A DNA stretch of 64,000 nt from R-RK-3 sp963842775 (GCA_963842775.1 CAWJHQ010000005.1:1-64000); one strand, 5' to 3'; shown: positions 47,210-56,844, counted from the first letter of the stretch. Made by a program: numbers and translations. Notes: generated from the letters alone by a model not told the origin.

Positions 47210-47542
47210 CTAGTCCCTCCGCCACCATGATCGCAGGCGCAGCCACCCCTCCCGGATGCGTGGCCAGACGCGGATGACCCAGCGGCGCACGAACGGCACA
47301 TCGATCGCGATCAGCAGGATGCCGAGCGGCATCATCCAGAAGCCCAGCACCGGCAGAAATCCGAGCAGGCCGCCCGCGAAGAACAGCACCCCCAGCGGTA
47401 TCCGCAGGGGGCGGCCGTGCGGCCCCGTCAGCCATTCGACAAACCGGCCCAGCCGGCCGGGCAGCCTGCTGCGCAGACCGTATGTCAGACGGCGCAGTTT
47501 TCGTTCGTCGATCTTTTCGCGGGTACGCATGGGCCGCAGCAT
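47210..47542 (-). CDS. Small conserved-looking membrane protein
   Basis: Unrecognised protein of 110 residues (98 if the ATG at 47530 is used). A basic N-terminus (RTREKIDERKLRRLTYGLRS) precedes two hydrophobic stretches (IPLGVLFFAGGLLGFLPVL; WMMPLGILLIAIDVPFV) and a Trp/Arg-rich tail. Upstream sequence in frame runs into the R5 repeat at 47569-47638, so it is excluded. Convergent with the propeller gene, 12 bases apart. Function unknown. Confidence 0.6.
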   Translation of the reverse strand: MLRPMRTREKIDERKLRRLTYGLRSRLPGRLGRFVEWLTGPHGRPLRIPLGVLFFAGGLLGFLPVLGFWMMPLGILLIAIDVPFVRRWVIRVWPRIREGWLRLRSWWRRD

Positions 47543-47568
47543 CACCGAGATCACGAAATTGCGCAATA

Positions 47569-47638
47569 GAGCGCTTCCCGAAAGGCATGGCCCCGCGAAA
47601 GCGGGGCTGTTGCGCGGCTTTCGGATAAGAAGCGCGAC
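47569..47638 (+). repeat. R5 palindromic repeat, copy 2
   Basis: AGAGCGCTTCCCGAAA and TTTCGGATAAGAAGCGCGA flank an inner palindrome CCCCGCGAAAGCGGGG. Copy 1 is at 20835-20890. Confidence 0.7.
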
Positions 47639-47657
47639 CCAGCCGGCGACGGTTTGC

Positions 47658-48497
47658 TCAGCCGAAATGCGCCTCGCGCCAGCGTGCGGGCGGCAATCCG
47701 GCATGGCGGGCGAAGGCGCTGGTGAAATGCGCCTGATCGGAATAGCCCACAGCGCCCGCGACGAAGGCCAGCGCCGCCTCTTTCTCGCGCAGCAGCGTCT
47801 TGGCCCATTCCATGCGCATGGCGGTGAAATAGCGGTGCGGGGTCATGCCGGTCGCGCGGCGGAAGGCGCGGCTGAAGGCGCTGATGCTCAGGCCGCATTC
47901 GCCGGCGAGATCGGCGAAGGACAGATTATCCGAGACGCGGGCCTGCATCAGGTCGAGCACGCGCTTCAGCGCCGCCGGATCGAGGCCGGTCGGCACGCGC
48001 CGCGGCTTCCCCGGCAGGCGGCGCAGATGCCGCGCCATCGCCACGGCCAGGCCTTCGCATTGCAGATTGCCGCCGCCGCTCGCCGCCGCGTCCTGAAAAA
48101 CGGCCCCGGCTCGCCAGAGCCAATCGTCGCGGTCGTTCTGAGCGAGCCGGACCTCGGCGGCGGGGTCGTCATCCGCGCTGAAATCGGGCGCGATCGCGAT
48201 GCTCAGCAGGGACATGGCCCCATCCTTGAGCAGCACGCTGCGCCGCGTCCCCGCCGGGACGATGGTGACGCTGCCCGCACGGTCCGGCCGGGTGACCGGC
48301 GCCGCTCCGTCGACCTTGGCGTGGGTCATCGCGGTGCCGCCGCTGAGAGTGATCAGTATGCGGTGGTTCGGCTCGCAATGTTCGAAGAGGATTTCGCCGT
48401 CATAGCGCGACGACACGATATTCGCCTCGAAGCCGGACATGGCGAATTGGAAAAGCTCGGTGCCGCTGCCGTTCTGCAGGCGATAATAATGGTTCAT
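47658..48497 (-). CDS. AraC-family transcriptional regulator
   Basis: Regulator of 279 residues. The C-terminal ~95 residues are the double helix-turn-helix of the AraC family (LSFADLAGECGLSISAFSRA, FRRATGMTPHRYFTAMRMEW, and VGYSDQAHFTSAFARHAGLP). The N-terminal ~160 residues form a cupin-like sensing domain (HRILITLSGGTAMTH; GSVTIVPAGTRRSVLL). Ligand unknown. It is divergent from the ABC exporter at 48842 with a 9-bp inverted repeat between them, a plausible operator. Confidence 0.88.
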   Translation of the reverse strand: MNHYYRLQNGSGTELFQFAMSGFEANIVSSRYDGEILFEHCEPNHRILITLSGGTAMTHAKVDGAAPVTRPDRAGSVTIVPAGTRRSVLLKDGAMSLLSIAIAPDFSADDDPAAEVRLAQNDRDDWLWRAGAVFQDAAASGGGNLQCEGLAVAMARHLRRLPGKPRRVPTGLDPAALKRVLDLMQARVSDNLSFADLAGECGLSISAFSRAFRRATGMTPHRYFTAMRMEWAKTLLREKEAALAFVAGAVGYSDQAHFTSAFARHAGLPPARWREAHFG

Positions 48498-48841
48498 CCA
48501 GCCTCATCTCGCGTTCAGGCTCGGGCGCATATAGCTGCGCCCGGTCCGATACGCTGATGTTGAAGGCTACGACAGGGGGCCGAATTTAGAATAGTTCGAA
48601 ATTCGGCACGGCTCTTCAACTTATCGAGAGCGGCGGGCGGCGACGCCGCGCTTGTGTGGGCCTTGCCGCAGGCTGTAAAATGCGCCCAGGCGGGGCGGCG
48701 GTATGAGGGTGAGGCTAGCCGGACGCGACCGAAAACTGTAGGCGCGCGCCGAAGCAGGCCACGGATATCTCCAGGCAGGGGCCGAGAAACCGCCCCGCTC
48801 GCACAAATTTAACTCCCGATGCCAACTTTTGCGGAGCAGCA
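48498..48841. other. Divergent intergenic region of araC-type gene and exporter
   Basis: Apart from the inverted repeat at 48579-48607 nothing is recognised. The region should hold both promoters, but no convincing -35/-10 pair stands out. Confidence 0.5.
48579..48607. promoter_or_regulatory. Perfect 9-bp inverted repeat, candidate operator
   Basis: GCCGAATTT and AAATTCGGC are separated by 11 bases, about 80 bases upstream of the AraC-family start and 235 upstream of the exporter. Spacing of about two helical turns between half-site centres suits a dimeric regulator. Confidence 0.4.
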
Positions 48842-50666
48842 ATGCGTGATCAATCCGAGCCGGTGCGCGGTTCGTTGCCTTTCGGTTGGCGCTGGATCGG
48901 CCGCTCGCTGCTGCTGCGGCGCGGGCAGACCGTGCTGATCCTGATCATGACCGGCGCGGTCTACGCCGTGAGCCTGGTTTCCCCGGTCGCCACGCAAAAG
49001 GCGGTCGACAACATCGTCGCGGGACGGGCGGGCATTCGAACTTGCCGTGCTGGCCGACGGCGGCGTTCTCTCCATCACGCTCGAGGCGGCTCTCTGATTA
49101 TCTGGCGGCAAAGGCTGGTCATCGATCTCGGCACCTTTCTCGACCGGCGCATCTCGCGGCGCGCCTTCGCCCATCTCCTCCGCCTGCGCATCGACGGCGC
49201 CGGCTTCCGCTCGGGCGACGCGATCAACCACTTCAAGCAGGCCGAAAAGATCCGCGACTTCGTGCTGTTCGAAATTCCGCGCGCGCTGTTCGACTTCGGC
49301 GGCGCGCTGGTGGCGCTGGCGATGTGCTTCTATTACGATTTCGCGGTCGGTCTTGCCCTGGTTCTCACCGCCCCGATTCTGATCCTTGCGGTCGGCAAGC
49401 AGGTCCGCGACTTCGACACTCTCGCCGAGAGCTATTACACCTCGATCGGCGTGCGGCAGAACGCACTGGCGGAAACCGTGAACGGCATCGCCACGCGTCA
49501 AGGCGCTCGCCCTGGAAAGTGCGCGCATGCGCCGATGGGACGCGACGACCGAGGACATGCTGGCCAAATTCCGTGCGCTGCGGGAAGTTGTACCGAAGCT
49601 TCAACCTTGCGAGCCCAGATCGCCGCGCGCGGCGTGACATTGCTGGTTCTCGGCAGTAGGCTGCTGGCGGCTGTTCCAGGGCAATCTGACCGTCGGCGAG
49701 CTGGTCGCGCTGCAATTGCTCAGCGGGCGCATCACCTTCCCGCTGATGGCGAGCAGCGATTTCTATCGCAGCTACAAGGACGTGGACGTCGCAATCCGGC
49801 AGATCGCCGGCTTCCTCGCCCAGCCGAGGGAGCGCGCGGCCATAAACCCGCCGCTGCGCAGCATCGGTGCGGGCGGCATCCAGCTGTCGAACGTGTCGCT
49901 CACCTATCCGGGCGGGACGGTTCCCGCGCTCGACGACGTAACGCTCAGCCTGCCGGAGCGGGGCATGATCGCGCTGGTCGGGCGCAACGGATCGGGCAAA
50001 TCGACGCTCATCCGCATCCTTCTGGGATTGCGCCGCGACTATTCCGGGACGGTCGAGATCGGCGGCCGCGACCTGAAGGATTACGATCCGCGCTGGCTGC
50101 GCAGCCGCATCGGCGTCGTCGACCAGGATACGGTGCTGTTCGCCGGCACGGTGCGGGAAAACCTGACCGCGGCGCGTCCGCTGGCGGAGCCGGCGCTGCG
50201 TCAGGCCCTGAGCTTCTCCGGCGCGCTCGATTTCGTCGAAGCGCTGCCGGGCGGGCTCGACGCCGAACTCTCCGAGAACGGACGGTCGCTTTCGGGCGGG
50301 CAGCGTCAGCGGCTGTCCGTCGCCAGGGCGATGATCCGCGAGCCGCAATTGATGCTGCTGGACGAGCCCACCGCCTTTCTCGACGCGGAAGCCGCCGTGG
50401 CGCTCGAGCGGCAATTCGCCGTCTGGGGGCGGAACGGCCTGATGATCATCGTCTCGCATCACCTCGCCGCGACGCGCCATGCCGACCGCATCCTGGTGCT
50501 GGATAAGGGCCGGCTCGTCGGCGACGGCCCGCATGACGCGCTGGTCGAAACGGTGCCGGAATATGCCTCGCTATGGCTGGATTACGCGCGCTCGCTCGGC
50601 ACCGCCTCGCCCGCGGTCGAGCGCGACGAGACGGCCGGCGCGGCCATGGCGGGCTTTCAATCCTGA
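48842..50666 (+). pseudogene. ABC exporter (permease plus ATPase), multiply frameshifted
   Basis: HlyB/PrtD-like exporter of about 600 residues if restored, lacking a peptidase domain. The membrane part (TVLILIMTGAVYAVSLVSPV; ALFDFGGALVALAMCFYYDF) breaks near 49033 and 49093 with compensating shifts, again near 49500, and at least twice between 49580 and 49690, each time continuing coherently in another frame (KALALESARMRRWDATTEDM; LYRSFNLAS). The ATPase from 49716 is intact: GRNGSGKSTL, LSGGQRQRLSVARAMI, LMLLDEPTAFLDAE, IIVSHHLAATRHADRI. The density of breaks is far above the window average: either a true pseudogene or a poorly resolved stretch. No HlyD partner adjoins it. Confidence 0.75.
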
Positions 50667-50893
50667 AAGCCTGCCGCCTGGGCGGGCCGCGCATCGGGCA
50701 TCGGGCAAATCCGATGCATAAACAAAGACCTAATCAGTCCGGCAAATATGGCTGACGGCTCAAGATCTCGCTTATTTCCGCCGTGTTGAGGTCATACGAT
50801 GAACGTCCGGGACGGTGTTGAATGTCTGGGCCGGACGCTGACAAGGCATGCCGGTCGACATAATCGGTTGTTGTCGGCACCGGAGACGTGATC

Positions 50894-51028
50894 ATGAATG
50901 CTATCGAGCTGCCTTATTCCTCCGTGGAATTACCTCGCAAGATCCCCGGTGTGAAATTCTTGCGGTTTAGTGGGTATACTCATGAGAATTCGACTGGATT
51001 TTCTATCCAGGAGAACGCCTCATGTTAG
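50894..51028 (+). CDS. Possible small protein, 44 residues
   Basis: ATG 50894 preceded by GGAG with eight-base spacing. The peptide starts MNAIELPYSSVELPRK and ends ENASC; no signal peptide or helix is obvious. Its stop overlaps the next small frame. It lies 230 bases after the broken exporter; a link (for example an exported peptide) is only conjecture. Confidence 0.3.
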   Translation: MNAIELPYSSVELPRKIPGVKFLRFSGYTHENSTGFSIQENASC

Positions 51029-51144
51029 ACATCGACAACGTTCAACGGATTATTTTTCAGAAAAATTGCAAAAGTACGCTTTGCCGATACATAGTCTGGA
51101 GTGTTGAGCTCAGGAGGGTCAGACATGCTTGGCTGCAAAGCTAG
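51022..51144 (+). CDS. Possible small protein, 40 residues
   Basis: ATG 51022 overlaps the previous small frame and is preceded by AGGAG at about 51009-51013. It starts MLDIDNVQRIIFQKN and is rich in Arg, Lys and Cys. It could equally be chance or the remnant of a larger gene. Confidence 0.25.
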   Translation: MLDIDNVQRIIFQKNCKSTLCRYIVWSVELRRVRHAWLQS

Positions 51145-51773
51145 GTGAAAACCGTTTACTGTCGTTGGGAGAGCGCATCCTGATGAATTCTTGATAATTG
51201 GCAGTTCAAGACTAATAATGGACGTTAAATCCAAAGAGATTACTTGGATCGATCTGAATCAAAATTGCTGTATCCATCGCGAATATCGGCGTGACGGAAA
51301 ACACGTTGGGGAAAGCCTGTTGATAATTCTTCACCGCCGGATCCATTCAGAAGATGCTAGACGCAGGGTTGCCGCAGAGCCCAAGTTCGAGAAAAACTCA
51401 CGAAGTCTTACCTGTACAGTCCGTCGAGATCATTGCGTGGCACGCTCTCAAGATCTTGATTAAGCATGGAAAATGCGACGGCAGACTTTAAAGTCGCCTG
51501 GCGCAGTTTAAAGGCCAGTTCCGGGGCATCTTGCGCAATGGGACAACGAAGAACTTAATTCTCAGTCAGTCGACGATTACGCAAACCGCTCCAAATTACG
51601 GCATGTACTCATGCAAAAGTTCGCCAATAGCTGGAAAGACAGGTCGGAAGAATGTCTTGTATTCGACGGTACTTTTGATCCCGGGTACAGAGAAGCCTTA
51701 AACTCGCGGCCACCATCGAGAGATACTGTCCACGATAGCCGGTAAAAGGGCGTGCGCATGCGCCTCGCCTGCC

Positions 51774-52100
51774 TTATTTCGAGCGGCGCGGCTTTTTCTC
51801 CGCGTGACGCCAGGCCATTTCGAGCGCCTGTCCGAGTTCGGCCGTGTTCAGCGCGGCGAGCGTCGCCGTCGTCCAGCCCTGCTTGCCCCATGCATTCGGC
51901 ACCGGGGCAAAGGCCTCGGGCGCCATCATGCATTTGAACTCCTGCTCGTCGGGCGAGAGCTTGAAATTGGCGGTGCGCCCGTCGGCGGCGAGCGTCACAT
52001 AGATGCGCGCGACCTTGAACGCCGCGCGATCGAAATGGGGCGCCTCGGTCGTCCCTTCGAGCGCCAGCGCGATTCGCCGGAGGTCCTTGCCGCTCGCCAT
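51774..52100 (-). CDS. MmcQ/YjbR-family protein
   Basis: Small cytosolic protein of 108 residues of the MmcQ/YjbR (CyaY-like fold) family. It opens SGKDLRRIALALEGTTEAPH, with FKVARIYVTLAADGRTANFK in the middle and WGKQGWTTATLAAL near the end, all typical of the family. A DNA-binding role is proposed for the family but not shown for this protein. Start at ATG 52100 with GAGGT upstream. Confidence 0.8.
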   Translation of the reverse strand: MASGKDLRRIALALEGTTEAPHFDRAAFKVARIYVTLAADGRTANFKLSPDEQEFKCMMAPEAFAPVPNAWGKQGWTTATLAALNTAELGQALEMAWRHAEKKPRRSK

Positions 52101-52669
52101 GTTTACCTCTGTCCCTGCGTCTGGCGTTGCGCTGCGCAATTTTCCTGCGCCAGCGGCATAGGGTCAAGCACGTTGCCGGCAGTGGCGTTTTTTACTTGAT
52201 CAAGTTGGCCGGTGTTTTAATGGGACCGAACCAAAATTCGGATGGCATGCAATCATCCCGTGGGCGGCACCCAGCGTCCTTTGCCCACCAGCGCATCATA
52301 AGCGGCATGGGGGCACGGCGTGTTTGCTACAGCGACGAATGGCGGATCGGAAAACCCGCCCAGCCGGATGACCGGTCGTGTCCAACCTTTTGGATTATCC
52401 GGCGAAAGCGCCATCGCGCGCCATAAGATGCTGCGGGCGCGAGCGGCCGTCGCCCGCAGAACGTGATTGTCCGCTTCGCGGTGACAAGCCGCCGTTCAAC
52501 GGTAAGGCGGACCTTTAGCCTATGTGGTGTGAGCGGATCTCGACCAACGCCTCTACTTCAGCGTTGGGCCGCCCTGTTGCGTCAATGGTGAAACGATCGC
52601 CGCTCGGGTTTTCCTCCGGGTGGGGGTATTTCGCGGAGATTTATTCGCGAGGTAATTCCAGCCTCGCAA
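52101..52669. other. Intergenic region with R2 repeat
   Basis: Holds an R2 copy (52443-52500) and a 12-bp palindrome ACTTGATCAAGT at 52194-52205. No supported gene. Confidence 0.55.
52443..52500 (+). repeat. R2 repeat, copy 2
   Basis: GCGGCCGTCGCCCGCAGAAC, GTGATTGTCCGCTTCGCGG, TGACAAGCCGCCGTTC. Closest to the copy at 54304-54361. Confidence 0.75.
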
Positions 52670-54079
52670 TCACTGGGTCTTTGTCATCGGAGGCGCCTTC
52701 CATGTGCCGTCGAGCGCTGCTTCCTTTGGCCAATAGAGGCGCATGAAAGCAATGAAGGGACCTTTGGGCGCAGGCAGCCAGTTCGGCTCCTTGTCGGTGC
52801 CGGGGGATTCGTTCTGGACGTAGAGGGTCAGGCCGCCATCGGCATCCTTCACCAGCTGCGGCAGCATCGGCGAATTGATCAGGTAGCGGTTGATCGGATT
52901 GGCAACGAGAAAGCTGCCGGGCAGCTCGTACATCGTCAGCGACCAGAACGCGTTGATCGGCGGCAGCTGGCCCGGCGCGAAATGCACGGTGTAGTTGTTG
53001 GCGCCGTCGAGCTTCTGACCCGTCGCATCGACGGAATACACGGGATACATCGCCTCCTGCTTTGCATTGCCTCCAATGCCGAGCACCGCGCCGGCCATCC
53101 GGTACAAATAATTGTTCTTGAGAAATGCACGCGTGCCGAACACGTCGCCCATTGTCACCTTTCCCGTATTGATTTCCGTTTTCTGCAAATTTGCGAGATC
53201 GGCCCAAGCGTCGGCCATTCCCTGCTCGATGGTGGTTTTCATTTCGGGCGAGAGCGTTCTCGCATCGAAAGTCTTCCCTGCGCCAATCCCGATTTTGGCG
53301 AACCGAGCCATCAGTTCAGTTTCGGACGGAATGGTCGGGCCGAATTGAAGTACGAAATTCAAGGTGTTGAAAAACTCAAGCGAGGTTTTCTCTTCATCCG
53401 CGGTCGGCGGCGCGATGAAATTGGTCGGCGCAGCTGGAGGCGCGGGCTGTCCGAGAAACGCTGAGAGCGGTGCTGCCTTGTAGCCGGCCTGAACCTTCTT
53501 CACATTGTCGAGGTCGACGGCATTGAGCAGCTGCGTCCGGAAAACGCCCCATGCCAAGTCGGTGTCCGAACGGAACACTTTCTTGACGCTTGCAGGCGTC
53601 TCGCCTTTCCAGCCCGGGCCGGCGATGAGGTAGCTGCCTCCGCCGTTACCGGTCGTGCGGCTGCCGATATAATCGATGATATAAGTGTACCCATCGATCA
53701 GCTGAACGGTGAAATAGCGATCCTTCTCGATCGGCGGCACTGTGATCACTATTGGTTCGGTGCGCAGATCCATACCGAGCCACGAGTATGGCGTATCCGA
53801 ATTTGGTGACGGGAACGCTCTGTCAGCCGCCGTGTAGACGCGCGGTGTGTTGACCAGATGGTTCCACGGCGCTTTGTACTCGGGATTGCTGTCGACGAAA
53901 TAGGCGTACTGCACGCGGTAGCTGTCAACCATCGGGAAGCCGTAGATATAGGCTTCCTTGGCAATGGCGCGGGCTTCGGCGGGACTGACGCTGATTTGGG
54001 CTTGCGTCGCTGTAATAAAAAGGAAGAACGGGAGCAGAGCGATCCCGCAGGCAAAGCCTATCTTTGTTATGTTTTTCAT
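52670..54079 (-). CDS. Secreted DUF1254/DUF1214 protein
   Basis: Exported protein of 469 residues with an N-terminal signal (IGFACGIALLPFFLFITATQ, cleavage near residue 27). The first half has DUF1254 features (AIAKEAYIYGFPMVDSYRVQ, PNSDTPYSWLGMDL) and the last ~110 residues those of DUF1214 (YTVHFAPGQLPPINAFWSLT, LPAPKGPFIAFMRLYWPKEA). The family is widespread and periplasmic, with no established activity. Isolated between repeat-bearing gaps. Confidence 0.88.
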   Translation of the reverse strand: MKNITKIGFACGIALLPFFLFITATQAQISVSPAEARAIAKEAYIYGFPMVDSYRVQYAYFVDSNPEYKAPWNHLVNTPRVYTAADRAFPSPNSDTPYSWLGMDLRTEPIVITVPPIEKDRYFTVQLIDGYTYIIDYIGSRTTGNGGGSYLIAGPGWKGETPASVKKVFRSDTDLAWGVFRTQLLNAVDLDNVKKVQAGYKAAPLSAFLGQPAPPAAPTNFIAPPTADEEKTSLEFFNTLNFVLQFGPTIPSETELMARFAKIGIGAGKTFDARTLSPEMKTTIEQGMADAWADLANLQKTEINTGKVTMGDVFGTRAFLKNNYLYRMAGAVLGIGGNAKQEAMYPVYSVDATGQKLDGANNYTVHFAPGQLPPINAFWSLTMYELPGSFLVANPINRYLINSPMLPQLVKDADGGLTLYVQNESPGTDKEPNWLPAPKGPFIAFMRLYWPKEAALDGTWKAPPMTKTQ

Positions 54080-54456
54080 GACGGTGCGCCTTTTCGCTCT
54101 CAGAACAGTTTGTCATTGCCTTGTCATCAGATTGCTTCGCTGGTTTTTCCAAGTCCTGAAGCAGTATCCGATGGCTCCTACACTTTAGCATACGGCGACG
54201 ACTATTGGTGCGATATTGCCCTTGGTGCAGTATGCCGAAACTGACGACCGTCAGCCGTTATTCGTCGAAGATTGTTGGTAGATAAAGGAGGTCGTCCACC
54301 AGGGCGGCCATCGCCCGCAGAACGTGATTGGCCGCTTCAGCGGTGACAAGCCGCCCTTCGATATGCTTCGCTTTTTGCGTATAAAGGGGACGGAACCGGT
54401 TCCCATCCCCGCCGCGGGGACATGCTTTCCCGCGCACGATGCTCTACTGTCGACCG
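54080..54456. other. Intergenic region with R2 and partial R1 repeats
   Basis: Holds an R2 copy (54304-54361) and an R1-related tail (CCATCCCCGCCGCGGGGACA, CGATGCTCTA) that ends just before the LysR start. Otherwise nothing is recognised. Confidence 0.55.
54304..54361 (+). repeat. R2 repeat, copy 3
   Basis: GCGGCCATCGCCCGCAGAAC, GTGATTGGCCGCTTCAGCGG, TGACAAGCCGCCCTTCG. It differs from copy 2 at few positions over ~58 bases. Confidence 0.75.
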
Positions 54457-55365
54457 ATGCCGTTCACGCTGAGACAGCTCCAATATTTCGTGGCCGTGGC
54501 GCAAAAGGGGTCGGTGTCCGGCGCCGCGCAATCGCTGTCCATATCGCAATCCTCGGTGACGGAGGCGATCAAGGAGCTGGAGGCCGATCTGGGCGTCAGC
54601 CTGTTCGAGCGCCATTCGCGCGGCCTGAACATCACCGCTAAGGGCCACCAGTTTCTGCGCCATGCGAAGGGCATCCTCGGCAATGTCTCGGACGCGCGCC
54701 GCGCGTTCAGCGATGCCGGGGTGGAGCCGAGCGGCACCTTGAATCTCGGCGTGACCTCGCTGGTCGCCGGCTATTTCCTGTCCGACATCCTTGCGCGCTT
54801 CCGCCGCGCCTATCCTGACGTGACGGTGAAGGCGATCGAGGACAATGGCGACCATCTCGAACATCTGCTGGTCGGGGGCGAGCTGGACGTCGCCATCATG
54901 CTGGTCTCCGCGCTGCGCGACCGCATGGCGCTGCAGATCGAGATCCTGGAAGTGTCGCCCTACCGGCTGTGGCTGCCGCTCGGGCACCGGCTGGAGACGG
55001 CGGAAAGCATCGAGCTGGAGGATCTGTCGGGGGAACCCGTGATCATGCTGACGGTCGAGGAGATCGAGACCGAGACCGCCAAGCTGCTCGGCGCGCTCGG
55101 CTCGCGTCCGCCGGTCGCGTTCCGCACCCGGTCGGTGGAGGCGGTGCGCAGCCTCGTCGCGACCGGCGCCGGCATCGCCCTCCTGCCCGACCTGATCTAT
55201 CGCCCCTGGTCGCTGGAAGGCGACCGCATCGAGTCGCGCGATGTGTCGGGCACGCTGCCGGTGATCAAGGTGGGCATCGTCTGGCGGCGCGGCCTGTCGC
55301 CCAAACGCACCGCGCAGGATTTCATCAGCCTGGCCAAATCGCAGCGCGCGATCCGCAATCGATAA
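54457..55365 (+). CDS. LysR-family transcriptional regulator
   Basis: Regulator of 302 residues. N-terminal winged helix (FTLRQLQYFVAVAQKGSVSG, SISQSSVTEAIKELEADLG, LFERHSRGLNITAKGHQFL) and a C-terminal periplasmic-binding-like effector domain (GTLNLGVTSLVAGYFLSDIL). Start set at ATG 54457 (MPFTLRQ). It precedes the polyamine ABC operon by ~320 bases on the same strand, so it may control it; this is inferred from position only. Confidence 0.88.
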   Translation: MPFTLRQLQYFVAVAQKGSVSGAAQSLSISQSSVTEAIKELEADLGVSLFERHSRGLNITAKGHQFLRHAKGILGNVSDARRAFSDAGVEPSGTLNLGVTSLVAGYFLSDILARFRRAYPDVTVKAIEDNGDHLEHLLVGGELDVAIMLVSALRDRMALQIEILEVSPYRLWLPLGHRLETAESIELEDLSGEPVIMLTVEEIETETAKLLGALGSRPPVAFRTRSVEAVRSLVATGAGIALLPDLIYRPWSLEGDRIESRDVSGTLPVIKVGIVWRRGLSPKRTAQDFISLAKSQRAIRNR

Positions 55366-55683
55366 ATTGCGGGCGGAATTTGCGCTTCTTCTGCGCTTAT
55401 TTCTGCTCTTATTCTGCATATTTCGGGTCATATTCTGCGGAGATTGCAGCCGGCAAGCTATCGGAAAAACCGATACCGGCATTCTGCGAAAACCATTTGT
55501 CGAGACGCGGCGCGGCGCGCAAGCTTGGAACGCGCAAGAAGCGGCATCGGGATCAAGCATCGTGCGCAAAAGTGGGTACCGGTTTTGCGCAAAAACGATG
55601 CGACAAACAAAGAGCTGGAGCTGAGTGCGATTCAATTCAAGCGCACTCAGTTCTAGCGCCAATCGAACAATGGGAGCCTTGTC
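55366..55683. other. Intergenic region upstream of the polyamine operon
   Basis: Contains an extragenic palindrome (55557-55601) and an inverted repeat CTGAGTGCG/CGCACTCAG near 55620-55652 that could be an operator or repeat. No gene is seen. Confidence 0.5.
55557..55601. repeat. Extragenic palindrome
   Basis: GCATCGTGCGCAAAA and TTTTGCGCAAAAACGATGC form imperfect arms around GTGGGTACCGG. It resembles extragenic palindromes common in Hyphomicrobiales. Confidence 0.6.
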
Positions 55684-56844
55684 ATGAAGCGTTTTCTGAC
55701 GGCCGGGTCGGCCTTCGTACTTCTGATGGCATATGCGACGACTTCGCATGCGGCGGGCATGCTGGACAAGCTCGGCAAGGGCGAGGGGCAGGTCAATATC
55801 GTCGCGTGGCCCGGCTATATCGAGCGCGGCGAGACCGACAAGGCCTATGATTGGGTGACCAAGTTCGAAAAGGCGTCCGGCTGCAAGGTGCAGGTGAAGA
55901 CCGCCAACACCTCCGACGAAATGGTCGCGCTGATGAATGAGGGCGGCTTCGACCTCGTGACGGCGAGCGGAGACGCCTCGCTGCGCCTGATCGCCGGCAA
56001 GCGCGTGCAGCCGGTCAACGTCAAGCTGGTTCCGAGCTGGGACAAGATCGATCCCCGGCTGAAGGACGCGCCCTGGCACACCGTTGGTGGCACCCATTAC
56101 GGCACCCCCTATATGTGGGGGCCGAACGTGCTGATGTATAATACCGAGGTCTTCAAGGAAGCGCCCAAGAGCTGGAATGTCGTCTTCGAGGAGATGAACC
56201 TGCCGGACGGCAAGTCGAATAAGGGCCGCGTCCAGGCCTATGACGGGCCGATCCATGTCGCCGACGCCGCCAATTACCTGATGGCGCACAAGCCGGAACT
56301 CGGCATCAAGAATCCCTATGAGCTGACCGAGGAGCAGTATAAGGCGGCGCTGGACCTGCTCCGCAAGCAGCGCACGCTGGTCGGCCGCTATTGGCACGAC
56401 GCCATGATCCAGATCGACGACTTCAAGAATGAGGGCGTGGTCGCGTCGGGCTCCTGGCCGTTCCAGGTCAATCTGCTGCAGAGCGAAAAGGCCAAGATCG
56501 CCTCGACCATTCCGAGCGAAGGGGCGACGGGCTGGGCCGACACCACCATGATGCATGCCGACGCGGCCAATCCGAACTGCGCCTATCTGTGGATGGAGCA
56601 CACGCTGTCCTCCAACCTGCAGAGCGACCTCTCGGTGTGGTTCGGCGCCAATCCGAGCGTTCCGGCGGCCTGCGGCGACAAGAGCGGCATGCAGACGGCG
56701 GAAGGCTGCAAGACGAACGGCATGGAGGATTTCGCCAAGATCAAGTTCTGGACGACGCCGGTCGCCAAATGCGCCACGCAGACGGCCTGCGTGCCGTATT
56801 ATCGCTGGGTGTCGGACTATATCGGCGTGATCGGCGGGCGGTGA
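55684..56844 (+). CDS. ydcS: Polyamine ABC transporter substrate-binding protein (YdcS-like)
   Basis: Periplasmic binding protein of 386 residues with signal peptide (FLTAGSAFVLLMAYATTSHA). PotD/YdcS-like features: VNIVAWPGYIERG, MVALMNEGGFDLVTASGDAS, YGTPYMWGPNVLMYNTEVF, and WADTTMMHADAANPNCAYLW near the C-terminus. Followed by an ATPase, two permeases and an aminobutyraldehyde dehydrogenase in the order of E. coli ydcSTUVW, which points to putrescine or a related polyamine. Confidence 0.88.
   Translation: MKRFLTAGSAFVLLMAYATTSHAAGMLDKLGKGEGQVNIVAWPGYIERGETDKAYDWVTKFEKASGCKVQVKTANTSDEMVALMNEGGFDLVTASGDASLRLIAGKRVQPVNVKLVPSWDKIDPRLKDAPWHTVGGTHYGTPYMWGPNVLMYNTEVFKEAPKSWNVVFEEMNLPDGKSNKGRVQAYDGPIHVADAANYLMAHKPELGIKNPYELTEEQYKAALDLLRKQRTLVGRYWHDAMIQIDDFKNEGVVASGSWPFQVNLLQSEKAKIASTIPSEGATGWADTTMMHADAANPNCAYLWMEHTLSSNLQSDLSVWFGANPSVPAACGDKSGMQTAEGCKTNGMEDFAKIKFWTTPVAKCATQTACVPYYRWVSDYIGVIGGR

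Larger units (their letters stand above)
50667..51773. other. Gene-poor, AT-richer kilobase
   Basis: Composition differs from the flanks, being nearer balanced AT/GC. Two small overlapping open frames with ribosome-binding sites (50894-51028 and 51022-51144) are the only gene candidates. Longer frames at 51191-51463 (plus) and 51025-51234 (minus) have no recognisable features. It may be a decayed or foreign segment. Confidence 0.5.

Noticed and set aside
52194..52205. 12-bp palindrome ACTTGATCAAGT
   Set aside because: Isolated, about 95 bases upstream of the YjbR-like gene start with no other promoter elements; too little to call an operator.
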